Assembly (NCBI GenBank): GCA_964445985.1
Contig: CAYUMU010000158.1
Span: 1 to 5,776 of the forward strand
Reading direction: 5' to 3'
Length of the DNA: 5,776 nt
Origin: CAYUMU01 sp964445985
GTDB taxonomy: Bacteria; Planctomycetota; Planctomycetia; Pirellulales; S012-138
Shown here: piece after piece, positions 1-5,757 of the stretch
Position numbering within the stretch: the stretch's first letter is position 1
Layout: each line of letters begins with the position of its first letter
Translations under genes and position numbers: made by a program
The notes under the pieces: generated by a model
Told to the model about the DNA's origin: nothing
The model's input: the letters and a program-made list of their open reading frames with translations, nothing else
Database searches by the model: none

Positions 1-2
1 AC

Positions 3-410
3 GCTAAAAAACCGCCGATTTTTTACGAGCCGAACGCGTTTCCGGACGCGCACTACGCTAGCAGCCTGGTGGCGGAAGGCCCGGCCGTCAAAATGTTCGA
101 GCGCCTGCAACACGAGCTGATGGAAGAAGACCGCGAGGTGCTGTTCCGCGCCCTGCAAACGGCCATCGATGCCGGCCGGCTGTCCACCGACCTGCTATCG
201 CGCGTGACCATTCAGATCGAGCCCCCCAGCGTGGCCGTCCGCAACGCGCTGCAAGAAGCCCAGGTGGACGAGATCCTGGTCCGCAGCGGCGCCATGAGCG
301 TGCAAACCATGGCGGCCCGGCATGGCCTCGACCCCGATCACGAACAACGCTGCCGGGCCGAAAGCAAAGTCGTCTTTCGCTCCGCGAAAGAAAACAAGCG
401 CCTCAGCTAG
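3..410 (+). CDS. Phage portal protein-like, C-terminal fragment (5' end outside window)
   Basis: The frame is open from base 3 to the TAG at 408-410, so this is the 3' end of a longer gene. The GTG at 69 is an internal codon, not a convincing start. The visible 135 residues include a mostly helical stretch (ERLQHELMEEDREVLFRALQ), then a strand-like IQIEPPSVAVRN, then a segment ending SGAMSVQTMAARHGLDPDHEQ. The order 'strand with PP, helix, GxxS-x-xT, then GLDP-x-xE' is typical of the C-terminal region of dsDNA phage portal proteins, which form the dodecameric DNA-entry channel of the capsid. This is recognition of a pattern, not an alignment. If correct, the gene belongs to a prophage, a prophage remnant or a gene-transfer-like particle lying to the left; no other phage gene follows. 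The final residues (roughly VVFRSAKE) are encoded by the palindrome at 374-390, which suggests the original C-terminus was extended or replaced. An unrelated conserved hypothetical remains possible. Confidence 0.5.
   Translation, partial: AKKPPIFYEPNAFPDAHYASSLVAEGPAVKMFERLQHELMEEDREVLFRALQTAIDAGRLSTDLLSRVTIQIEPPSVAVRNALQEAQVDEILVRSGAMSVQTMAARHGLDPDHEQRCRAESKVVFRSAKENKRLS
374..390. repeat. Short palindromic repeat unit, TTTCGC-TCC-GCGAAA type
   Basis: CTTTCGC and GCGAAAG form a perfect 7-bp stem around a TCC loop. The unit lies inside the last codons of the portal-like reading frame, about 20 bases before its stop. A decayed copy in the opposite orientation lies at 490-504. I recall TTTCGCGGAGCGAAA units flanked by a GTCG/CGAC extension as a frequent dispersed element in Pirellulales genomes. 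The flanking GTCGT here (369-373) fits that memory but cannot be verified from this window alone. Confidence 0.6.
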
Positions 411-489
411 CACAACCATCGGCACCGCCTTAAGCAGGAAAAACCCAAGCCATGCTGCCCCCCACGGTTAAATCGCCACCCAGGAAGAC

Positions 490-504
490 TTTTCGCGGAG
501 CGAA
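490..504. repeat. Degenerate second copy of the TTTCGC palindrome, inverted
   Basis: TTTTCGCGGAGCGAA at 490-504 is the reverse complement of the core of the 374-390 unit. The remaining stem is TTCGC/GCGAA around GGA (5 bp), because the outer pairs have drifted. It lies in the non-coding stretch between the portal-like fragment and the large exported protein. Together the two copies form an inverted pair about 100 bases apart. Confidence 0.55.
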
Positions 505-569
505 CAGCGACGATCGCGCTTCGCAATCTCTTCATCCGCATCGACCTAGGTAGATACCGGCATCTGGCG

Positions 570-575
570 TACAAT
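570..575 (+). promoter_or_regulatory. Possible -10 hexamer upstream of the large exported protein
   Basis: TACAAT at 570-575 matches five of six bases of the sigma-70 -10 consensus and stands out in GC-rich surroundings about 80 bases before the start codon at 655. It sits between GGCG and CGCC, a 4-bp inverted repeat. No convincing -35 hexamer lies 16-18 bases upstream, so the call is weak. Confidence 0.25.
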
Positions 576-638
576 CGCCGGCCGCTCTGCTGCCGCGCGC
601 GGCTGGCTGAGCGCGTCCACCCGCATGTCGTTGCATCA

Positions 639-647
639 GGGGAAGGA
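639..647 (+). promoter_or_regulatory. Ribosome binding site that decides the start at 655
   Basis: GGGGAAGGA ends seven bases before the ATG at 655. An in-frame ATG at 625 would add ten residues but has no purine-rich sequence at suitable distance (it is preceded by GCGTCCACCCGC). The start at 655 is therefore preferred. Confidence 0.65.
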
Positions 648-654
648 ACCCAGG

Positions 655-3600
655 ATGTTTGCTTGCCGTCACATTTTATCGCTGCCTTTGCCCCGCGCGT
701 TTCGGCCCCCGGCCGGCGATGGGCAAAATGCGGCGTTTCTCCGCACCGCTGTTTGGGCCGCGTTGTTGCTTGCCGCCCTGGGTCATCGGGCCAACGCCCA
801 ACCAGCCCCCGCGGCTCCGCGTCTCGACTCCACGTTGTGGAGCGTGGACTTTGTGAGCGCCGAACTTGGTTGGGCCGTGGGCGATGCCGGCGCGATCTGG
901 CATACCACCAACGGCGGACGGAGTTGGACGCTACAAGCCTGCCCCGTGAATTGCTCGCTGCGAGCGGTCGATTTTCTCGACGCCGCGCACGGTTGGGCCG
1001 TGGGCGAACTGTTCGACCTCTACTCGCCCACCTCGCGGGGTGTGGTGCTCACAACCAGCGATGGCGGCAACTCCTGGCGGCAAGAACCCCAGGTGGTGCT
1101 GCCCGCCCTCCGCGGCATCAAAATCTTGCCGCCGCAACCCGGCGCCGCCCATGCCGGCAAACTGTTCGGCTTTGCCTGGGGACAGCCCTCCGGCATGTAC
1201 CCCTCCGGCTTGTTCGCCACGGAAGACGCCGGACGCAGTTGGAGCCCCGTGCCTGGCTTTGCCTCGCTCCCTTGGGCGGCGGCCGACTTTGTCGATCCCC
1301 TCTCCGGCGCCGTGGCCGGCCCGCGCGGAGCGATGGGCGCCATCCGCCGCCGCAACGTCCAGGCTTCGCAAACGCCCTCCATCGGCCCCCGCGATCTGAA
1401 CGCCCTGCGATTGCAGACGGCAGGTCCCGCCTGGCTAGTGGGCGCTGGCGGACTGGTCCTCACCTCGGCCGATTTGGGCAACTCGTGGCAACTTCCGCCC
1501 GCGCCGCTGCCGCTTTCCGCTTACGAAAACTTTGACTTTCACGCCGTCGAAGTCCAAGGCCCTCAAGCCTGGATCGTCGGCAGTCCCGGCAGCCGCATCC
1601 TCCACACGCCCGACGCCGGCCGCTCTTGGACCTGGCTCGATACCGGCCAAACGCTGCCGCTCCACTCCATCAAATTCATCGACACCCAACACGGCGTGGC
1701 CGTGGGCGCCTTGGGCGCCATGCTGGTCACCCGCGACGGCGGCCGGTCTTGGACCCGCGCAAACTCAGGCGGAACCCGCTTGGGCCTGCTCGCCATCTTC
1801 GGCGACGACGCCTCGGTGAGCTGGGAACTGCTCGCCCAATCGGCCGCCGGCGAAGGCTACCTGGCCCACGTGCAAGTGATCGGGCGACCCGAATCGGCCG
1901 ACGCCCGGCCCCATTATTCATCGCAAGAAGAACGGCTGCATCACGCCGCCCTGGCCGTGGGCGCGAGCGGCGCCAGCCTGGCCTGGCAGTTCCCGCTCCG
2001 CCCCGCCGAGATCATTACCGACGGCGCTCAGATCGTGGCCGAGTGGGATCGCGTTCACGACAACCGCGGCTTGCAACGCCTCGAAGAATACATCGTCCGG
2101 CAAATTCGGTTGTGGCGGCCCGAGGTGATTGTGACCCACGGCGCCACGCCCTCGGGCGGAGCCCCGCTGGCCCACGTGATGAGCCAGGTGCTGATGCGCG
2201 CCGTGGAACGCGCGGCCGACCCGGCCCAATTCCCCGAGCACCTTTCCGGCTGCGGCCTCTCCGTCTGGCAGGCGAAGAAGTTGCTCGGCTCTCTGCCCCC
2301 TGGCCAGTCGGGCGACTTCAGCGTGACCGGCTCGCAAGTCATTCCGCGGCTCGCCCAATCGCTGGCCGAAATGGCCGAGCAAGCCCGCGGCCTCACCCAA
2401 ACCTCGCTGGTCGAGCCCCCCGTTTCGTGGAGCTTCCGGCTTTCGCAAAGCAACCTGCCGCCAGGCGTGGCAGGGCACGACGCCATGTCGGGCCTTTCGC
2501 TCACGCCCGGCGGCGAAGCCCGCCGAACCCTCAACGACGCGACCGGCGGCCTCGAAGCCATGCGCCTGGTGCAGCAAAGCCAGAACGTCCGCAACATCAT
2601 GCGCCGCGCCGAGCAAAACCCCCAGCAGCGCGCCGCCATCCTCTCGCAATGGAGCCAGCTCACCCGCGAGTTGCCCCCGCGAACGCAAGGGCAAATCCTC
2701 TTCGCGCTCGGCGAGCAGCACCGCGCGCACGGCCGCTGGGACGAAGCGGCCGAAGTCCTCGAAGCCTTGGCCCGCAACTATCCCGACCATGCCGCCACGC
2801 CGGCCGCGCTCACCTGGCTGGCCCAGTATTGGTCGAGCGGCGAAGCCCTGCATCGCAACCGCCGCGACGAACGCGTGACCGAGGTCCGCGCCGTTTCGGG
2901 CGTGCTGGTGGTGGATGAAGGCGAAGCCCGCAACGTGGTTCGCGCCGGCGGAACCGAGTTGCCAACGACCCAGGCCAACCCCACGGCCGAACAGACGCAG
3001 CTCAAGAAGGCCGCCGAGATCGAGCAGCTACTCGAAAAGCGTTACCCGCAGCTCTATGCCGAGCCGGCCTTGCGGTTTCCGCTTTCGATGTCGTCGGTGC
3101 AACGGGGCGTAACGAATCAGGCCGACCGGTACTTCCTCATGGTTCGCAACACGCGACCTCACGATGCCTGGTGGCACGGCGCCGCGGCCGAGCGGTGGTT
3201 GGTCGAACGGTTGGCCGCCGATCAAACGGCGAACCAGCCTCCCAAACCGTTGGCCGCCTGCGTTGCGGCGCCCGAAAAGCCCTATCTGGATGGCAAGCTC
3301 GACGACCCCATTTGGCTCACGGCCAGGCCGCTGGAGCTAACCAGCAACCGCCGCGACGATGGTGAATGGGGCGCCGTGGCCTACGTGGCGCACGACGACG
3401 AGTTCCTTTACCTGGCCGCCACCTGTCGCAAGGCGGCCGGCCACAAGTACGCAACCAGCAATCAACCCCGCCCCCGCGATGGCAACCTGGCCGCCCACGA
3501 TCGGGTGGAGTTCTTGATCGACATCGACCGCGATGGCGGCGTGAGCTACCGCCTGGCCGTCGATCATCGCGGCTGGCCGCAAGACGACTGCTGGGGCGAT

Positions 3601-3828
3601 CTCGGTTGGGATCCTGCCTGGTACATGGCCGTGGACCACAACGAGGCCAGCTGGTCGTTGGAAGCGGCCATTCCGCTCAAGGACCTCACCCCCGTGGCCC
3701 CCACCACGGACGTGGTGTGGGGTTTGGGGATTAAACGGATTGTGCCGGGCGTAGGCTTCCAAAGCTGGACGCCCTCATCGCAGCCCTCGCCCGATCCGCA
3801 AAACTTTGGCCTGCTGCTCTGGCGATAG
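655..3828 (+). CDS. Large exported protein: Ycf48/BNR propeller, PIG-L-like domain, TPR, CBM9-like domain
   Basis: The product is 1057 residues. Residues 1-48 look like a long signal peptide: an arginine-containing n-region, the hydrophobic core AVWAALLLAALG, and a probable cleavage site ANA|QP. Residues about 55-380 form a Ycf48/BNR-type beta-propeller. Six Asp-box-like motifs are visible at residues 84 (TTNGGRSW), 134 (TSDGGNSW), 189 (TEDAGRSW), 271 (SADLGNSW), 318 (TPDAGRSW) and 359 (TRDGGRSW). Blade-type phrases such as GWAVG and GVAVG recur. Residues about 380-530 resemble a PIG-L/LmbE deacetylase domain (LLAIFGDDASVSWELLA, EERLHHAALAVG, RPEVIVTH). The catalytic AHPDDE motif is replaced by FGDDAS, so zinc-dependent deacetylation is doubtful. 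Residues 679-713 are TPR-like (LFALGEQHRAHGRWDEAAEV). Residues about 873-1057 match a CBM9/DOMON-like fold (PYLDGKLDDPIW, VEFLIDIDRDGG, WSLEAAIPL, FQSWTP, FGLLLW). A periplasmic or surface scaffolding or ligand-binding role is inferred; the substrate is unknown. The gene is preceded and followed by non-coding sequence and is probably monocistronic. Confidence 0.85.
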   Translation: MFACRHILSLPLPRAFRPPAGDGQNAAFLRTAVWAALLLAALGHRANAQPAPAAPRLDSTLWSVDFVSAELGWAVGDAGAIWHTTNGGRSWTLQACPVNCSLRAVDFLDAAHGWAVGELFDLYSPTSRGVVLTTSDGGNSWRQEPQVVLPALRGIKILPPQPGAAHAGKLFGFAWGQPSGMYPSGLFATEDAGRSWSPVPGFASLPWAAADFVDPLSGAVAGPRGAMGAIRRRNVQASQTPSIGPRDLNALRLQTAGPAWLVGAGGLVLTSADLGNSWQLPPAPLPLSAYENFDFHAVEVQGPQAWIVGSPGSRILHTPDAGRSWTWLDTGQTLPLHSIKFIDTQHGVAVGALGAMLVTRDGGRSWTRANSGGTRLGLLAIFGDDASVSWELLAQSAAGEGYLAHVQVIGRPESADARPHYSSQEERLHHAALAVGASGASLAWQFPLRPAEIITDGAQIVAEWDRVHDNRGLQRLEEYIVRQIRLWRPEVIVTHGATPSGGAPLAHVMSQVLMRAVERAADPAQFPEHLSGCGLSVWQAKKLLGSLPPGQSGDFSVTGSQVIPRLAQSLAEMAEQARGLTQTSLVEPPVSWSFRLSQSNLPPGVAGHDAMSGLSLTPGGEARRTLNDATGGLEAMRLVQQSQNVRNIMRRAEQNPQQRAAILSQWSQLTRELPPRTQGQILFALGEQHRAHGRWDEAAEVLEALARNYPDHAATPAALTWLAQYWSSGEALHRNRRDERVTEVRAVSGVLVVDEGEARNVVRAGGTELPTTQANPTAEQTQLKKAAEIEQLLEKRYPQLYAEPALRFPLSMSSVQRGVTNQADRYFLMVRNTRPHDAWWHGAAAERWLVERLAADQTANQPPKPLAACVAAPEKPYLDGKLDDPIWLTARPLELTSNRRDDGEWGAVAYVAHDDEFLYLAATCRKAAGHKYATSNQPRPRDGNLAAHDRVEFLIDIDRDGGVSYRLAVDHRGWPQDDCWGDLGWDPAWYMAVDHNEASWSLEAAIPLKDLTPVAPTTDVVWGLGIKRIVPGVGFQSWTPSSQPSPDPQNFGLLLWR

Positions 3829-3838
3829 CCCCCCGAGG

Positions 3839-3858
3839 CTTGGGCGTCCCTGCCCAAG
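3839..3858. terminator. Hairpin 10 bases after the large gene's stop, possible terminator
   Basis: CTTGGGC (3839-3845) and GCCCAAG (3852-3858) form a 7-bp perfect stem with a 6-base loop directly downstream of the TAG at 3826-3828. No T-run follows, so it is not a textbook intrinsic terminator. It may instead protect the 3' end of the transcript or act in rho-dependent termination. Confidence 0.35.
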
Positions 3859-3872
3859 AATCCGCCGGGTGC

Positions 3873-3899
3873 CAGGCTTACGCCCGTGGCGTAAGCCTG
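3873..3899. repeat. 12-bp perfect palindromic repeat unit, AGGCTTACGCC type
   Basis: CAGGCTTACGCC (3873-3884) and GGCGTAAGCCTG (3888-3899) pair perfectly over 12 bp with a CGT loop. This is the strongest palindrome in the window. It lies in the intergenic region, 14 bases after the preceding hairpin. I recall AGGCTTACGCC palindromes as abundant dispersed units in Pirellulales genomes, which makes a REP-like mobile or regulatory repeat likely. Only one copy is present here, so dispersal cannot be shown. Confidence 0.7.
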
Positions 3900-3930
3900 T
3901 CTTCGGCCATGTTCCACGCCAAGGGCAGCG

Positions 3931-3945
3931 TTGCGCCGCACGCAA
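3931..3945. repeat. Third small hairpin of the intergenic series
   Basis: TTGCG (3931-3935) and CGCAA (3941-3945) form a 5-bp stem with a 5-base loop. It is the third hairpin within about 110 bases downstream of the large gene. On its own it could arise by chance in GC-rich DNA. Confidence 0.25.
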
Positions 3946-4089
3946 GATACGCCTTCGCCAACCCCCATCCACTCCCTGCAATCGCAACCTATCTTTGTCT
4001 AGGGGCCACACGGCATCAGCCCCCCATCCAGGCGTGTCGGCTTCCCTCCGTGATCTTTGTTCGCCCATCCCACGAGAGCCCGTCCATCC

Positions 4090-4587
4090 ATGGCACGGCA
4101 ACACTCACTCGATCGAGGAACCAGCCTGTTTTACGCCCTGCTGGCCGTCGCGGCCGGCGTGGTGCTCGTGCTGCCGCTCAGCGGCCGCGGACGCCAAACC
4201 CTGGTCGAGGCCCATCAGCTGCGTAGCGAAAGCTTCCCCACTTGGGCCGCGTTGCAGTTGGTGCCCAGCATGTACAACTACGCCCATCGGGTCTGGATCA
4301 GCGAGCAGCCGCTCACGCCCGCGCAACTGGCCGGCGACAGCCCCTTGCCGGCCGCGGCGTCGACCCAGTGGGTTAATCACTACCCCACCCGCACGATGAC
4401 CTTCGGCGCGCAAAGGGCCGCCCTGCTGCACCACCCGCGAACCATGCACTTCTACTTCGACAGCCGCTTTGGCGGCACTCAGGTTCGCTCGCACTACACG
4501 CTGGAACCGCACGCTGGCGTGGTCGCCGTTCAACTCGTGAACGACATGGAACCGGCCGCCGCCGTCTCGATCGAGGAGGCCCGCTAA
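4090..4587 (+). CDS. Small membrane-anchored protein of unknown function
   Basis: The product is 165 residues from the ATG at 4090. An upstream in-frame TTG at 4057 would add 11 residues but is less plausible, and the chosen start has only a weak GAGAG sequence 11 bases upstream. Residues about 13-31 (LFYALLAVAAGVVLVLPLSG) form one hydrophobic segment, a membrane anchor or uncleaved signal. The remaining roughly 130 residues should lie outside the cytoplasm. They contain no motif I recognise; phrases such as LVPSMYNYAHRVW and TMHFYFDSRFGGTQ suggest a small mixed alpha/beta domain. There is no CXXC, lipobox or obvious catalytic triad. The stop codon overlaps the start of the next gene, so the two products are probably made together and may form a membrane complex. 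Function is unknown; the reading frame is well supported by the coupling and by codon usage. Confidence 0.75.
   Translation: MARQHSLDRGTSLFYALLAVAAGVVLVLPLSGRGRQTLVEAHQLRSESFPTWAALQLVPSMYNYAHRVWISEQPLTPAQLAGDSPLPAAASTQWVNHYPTRTMTFGAQRAALLHHPRTMHFYFDSRFGGTQVRSHYTLEPHAGVVAVQLVNDMEPAAAVSIEEAR
4573..4579 (+). promoter_or_regulatory. Ribosome binding site and TAATG translational coupling
   Basis: GAGGAGG lies inside the end of the upstream gene, seven bases before the ATG at 4587. The TAA stop (4585-4587) and this ATG share one base. This is the strongest Shine-Dalgarno sequence in the window. It indicates that ribosomes finishing the small protein re-initiate on the HTTM-like gene. Confidence 0.8.
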
Positions 4588-5441
4588 TGGCCGTGCTCAC
4601 CGCCCCGCAACCGGTGCAACCCACGGTAGCCCTCGCGCCGCTCCGCGATGCCCCTCTTCTAACGGCCATCCCCTGGGCTGGCGCCGTGAAGATCGCGCTC
4701 GGTTTCTGGCTGCTGGCCTGGGTGGTGAAGATTCATTTCTTCTTGCCCTACTTTGCCTGGGTGTGCCGCGAGTATCCGCTCCGGTTCGACTTCTTCCCCG
4801 CCGCCGCCGCGGATCCTTGGGTGTCGCTCTTGGCCTACCTGGCGCCGCTGGCAGTGGGCACGGCGGCGATGATCTCTGCCAACCAACGCGTTTGGCAACT
4901 GGCGGCCGTCTGTCTCACCGCCGGCGCAGCCGCGCTGGCCGTGCATCTCAACGCTTACAACGACGCCACGTTTGTCACCTCATTTTGGGCCGGCCTGTGG
5001 CTGCTGTGGTTGACCACGCGCGACCCCAGCCGCCCTGAAGTCGTCGCGGCCCACGGCCCCCGTTTGGCCCAAGCGGTGATCTCGCTGATGTTTCTGGGCG
5101 GCGCGATCGGCAAGCTCACGCCCGACTACTGGGACGGCACGGCCCTGTACCACATTTACCTGGTGCAGAAGCAGAACTTCATTTACCCCTGGCTGCGAGC
5201 CAACTGCGACGAAGCCAGCCTCCGCGGCCTGGCGATGGTCTTCTCTTGGACGGTGATCCTGGCGGAGTTGGCCGTGGCTACGCTCGTCCTTTGTGCTTCA
5301 CGAAAGACCTTGCTGATTTCGGCGGTCGTGATTTTCGGCGTGGCGGTGGTTTCCACCAGCTTCCTGTTCTCGGTGCTCGGCAGCCTATTGGGCCTGGCCT
5401 TTGCCGGGGCGCGGCTGCAACAGAAGCGTGCCACTGTTTGA
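4587..5441 (+). CDS. Multipass membrane protein, HTTM/DoxX-like
   Basis: The product is 284 residues with about seven hydrophobic segments, roughly at residues 31-58, 77-96, 101-120, 129-143, 158-176, 213-235 and 243-270. The phrase LMFLGGAIGKLTPDYWDGTAL (GKL at residue 175) matches the motif 'hydrophobic segment, KL, W..G.AL' found in HTTM domains, the transmembrane part of vitamin K-dependent gamma-carboxylase relatives, and in DoxX-like proteins. The soluble C-terminal part of true gamma-carboxylases is absent, so the carboxylase reaction cannot be assigned. The protein is predicted to sit in the cytoplasmic membrane together with the coupled 165-residue upstream product. The C-terminus ends with a short basic tail (ARLQQKRATV). 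Its last codons form one arm of a 15-bp inverted repeat that continues past the stop codon. Family assignment rests on motif recognition only. Confidence 0.75.
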   Translation: MAVLTAPQPVQPTVALAPLRDAPLLTAIPWAGAVKIALGFWLLAWVVKIHFFLPYFAWVCREYPLRFDFFPAAAADPWVSLLAYLAPLAVGTAAMISANQRVWQLAAVCLTAGAAALAVHLNAYNDATFVTSFWAGLWLLWLTTRDPSRPEVVAAHGPRLAQAVISLMFLGGAIGKLTPDYWDGTALYHIYLVQKQNFIYPWLRANCDEASLRGLAMVFSWTVILAELAVATLVLCASRKTLLISAVVIFGVAVVSTSFLFSVLGSLLGLAFAGARLQQKRATV

Positions 5442-5492
5442 GTGCGAATCCGGCTTGCCACCATCAACAACTTCCCACGCACTCAAGCAGTG
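5432..5492. terminator. Long inverted repeat spanning the stop codon of the HTTM-like gene
   Basis: CACTGTTTGAGTGCG (5432-5446) pairs with CGCACTCAAGCAGTG (5478-5492) over 15 bp with a single G-T wobble, around a 31-base loop. The TGA stop (5439-5441) lies inside the left arm. No T-run follows. It could be a non-canonical terminator, a stabilising 3' structure, or a remnant related to the insertion sequence that begins further right. The structure is seen directly; its role is inferred. Confidence 0.5.
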
Positions 5493-5612
5493 CCGAACCG
5501 CCGCCGATCGTTCATCGAAAGGCAACACCAACTCCGCTGCACACTGCTTCCGGTCGTGGAGAACGTATTGTGAATAGAAAACGCAGTCGACCGCAAGCTG
5601 ATTCTATGAAAG
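5493..5612. other. Non-coding stretch between the membrane operon and the IS110 structured end
   Basis: There is no gene here with a ribosome binding site or family resemblance. GC content begins to fall along this stretch, ending in AT-richer sequence around 5565-5610. The left boundary of the insertion sequence probably lies somewhere here, but IS110 elements usually lack terminal inverted repeats and target duplications. The junction cannot be read from one copy. Confidence 0.5.
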
Positions 5613-5742
5613 AGGAGTCCTCCTGGTTTAATGGTTTAGTTCTGAACTTAACGCGGGTAAACCGCAAACGGACGCTGGGGCATTAAAGTTCTCCGCGGCT
5701 TGCAGAGATGTTAACGAGCAAGAACCTAATCCATTCCACCAG
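5613..5742 (+). ncRNA. Candidate IS110 bridge RNA locus
   Basis: The outer stem pairs 5623-5643 with 5721-5742: CTGGT, AATGG, a TTA core and GTTCT match their complements, interrupted by a TT/CC mismatch, one T-T mismatch and one bulge. Inside it, GAACTT (5644-5649) pairs with AAGTTC (5686-5691), GCGG (5653-5656) with CCGC (5662-5665), and CTTGC (5699-5703) with GCAAG (5718-5722, competing for two bases with the outer stem). An alternative pairing is TTTAATG (5627-5633) with CATTAAA (5681-5687). A small 5' hairpin, AGGA-GTCC-TCCT, lies at 5613-5624. In characterised IS110 members such as IS621 the bridge RNA is encoded in the non-coding end next to the transposase and has a 5' stem-loop plus two internal-loop arms for target and donor DNA. 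The position matches; the guide loops cannot be assigned from this copy. Confidence 0.45.
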
Positions 5743-5743
5743 T

Positions 5744-5748
5744 GAGGA
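5744..5748 (+). promoter_or_regulatory. Ribosome binding site of the IS110 transposase
   Basis: GAGGA lies nine bases before the ATG at 5758 and one base after the outer stem of the structured region ends. This supports the transposase start and separates the presumed RNA gene from the coding sequence. Confidence 0.55.
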
Positions 5749-5757
5749 ACTCCCATC

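Noticed and set aside
1918..2853. A 311-residue antisense open frame
   Set aside because: It lies wholly inside a well-supported gene whose domains are recognisable in the sense frame. There is no ribosome binding site or recognisable family.
1626..2918. A 430-residue open frame on the + strand, out of frame with the large exported protein
   Set aside because: It is rich in Arg, Pro and Ala, with no domain or start signal. It is a shadow frame caused by GC-rich third positions of the gene at 655-3828.
3983..4003. AT-richer patch before the small membrane gene considered as a promoter
   Set aside because: No hexamer pair with acceptable spacing was found; TATCTT alone is too poor a -10 match.
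4057..4089. Upstream TTG start adding 11 residues to the small membrane protein
   Set aside because: TTG starts are rare and there is no ribosome binding site before it. The ATG at 4090 gives a normal short n-region before the membrane segment.
3840..4226. A 128-residue open frame covering the intergenic hairpins and the start of the small membrane gene
   Set aside because: Its start is inside a hairpin and it translates the palindrome. It then runs out of frame into a better-supported gene.
5606..5686. A 26-codon open frame starting at an ATG before the structured IS110 end
   Set aside because: There is no ribosome binding site upstream, and it runs through the nested stems of the presumed RNA. 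The inverted repeats explain the region better.
5558..5694. GGAGAAC at 5558-5564 is complementary to GTTCTCC at 5688-5694, a possible donor-guide pairing
   Set aside because: A 7-base complement is expected about once by chance in this search space, and the element boundary is unknown.
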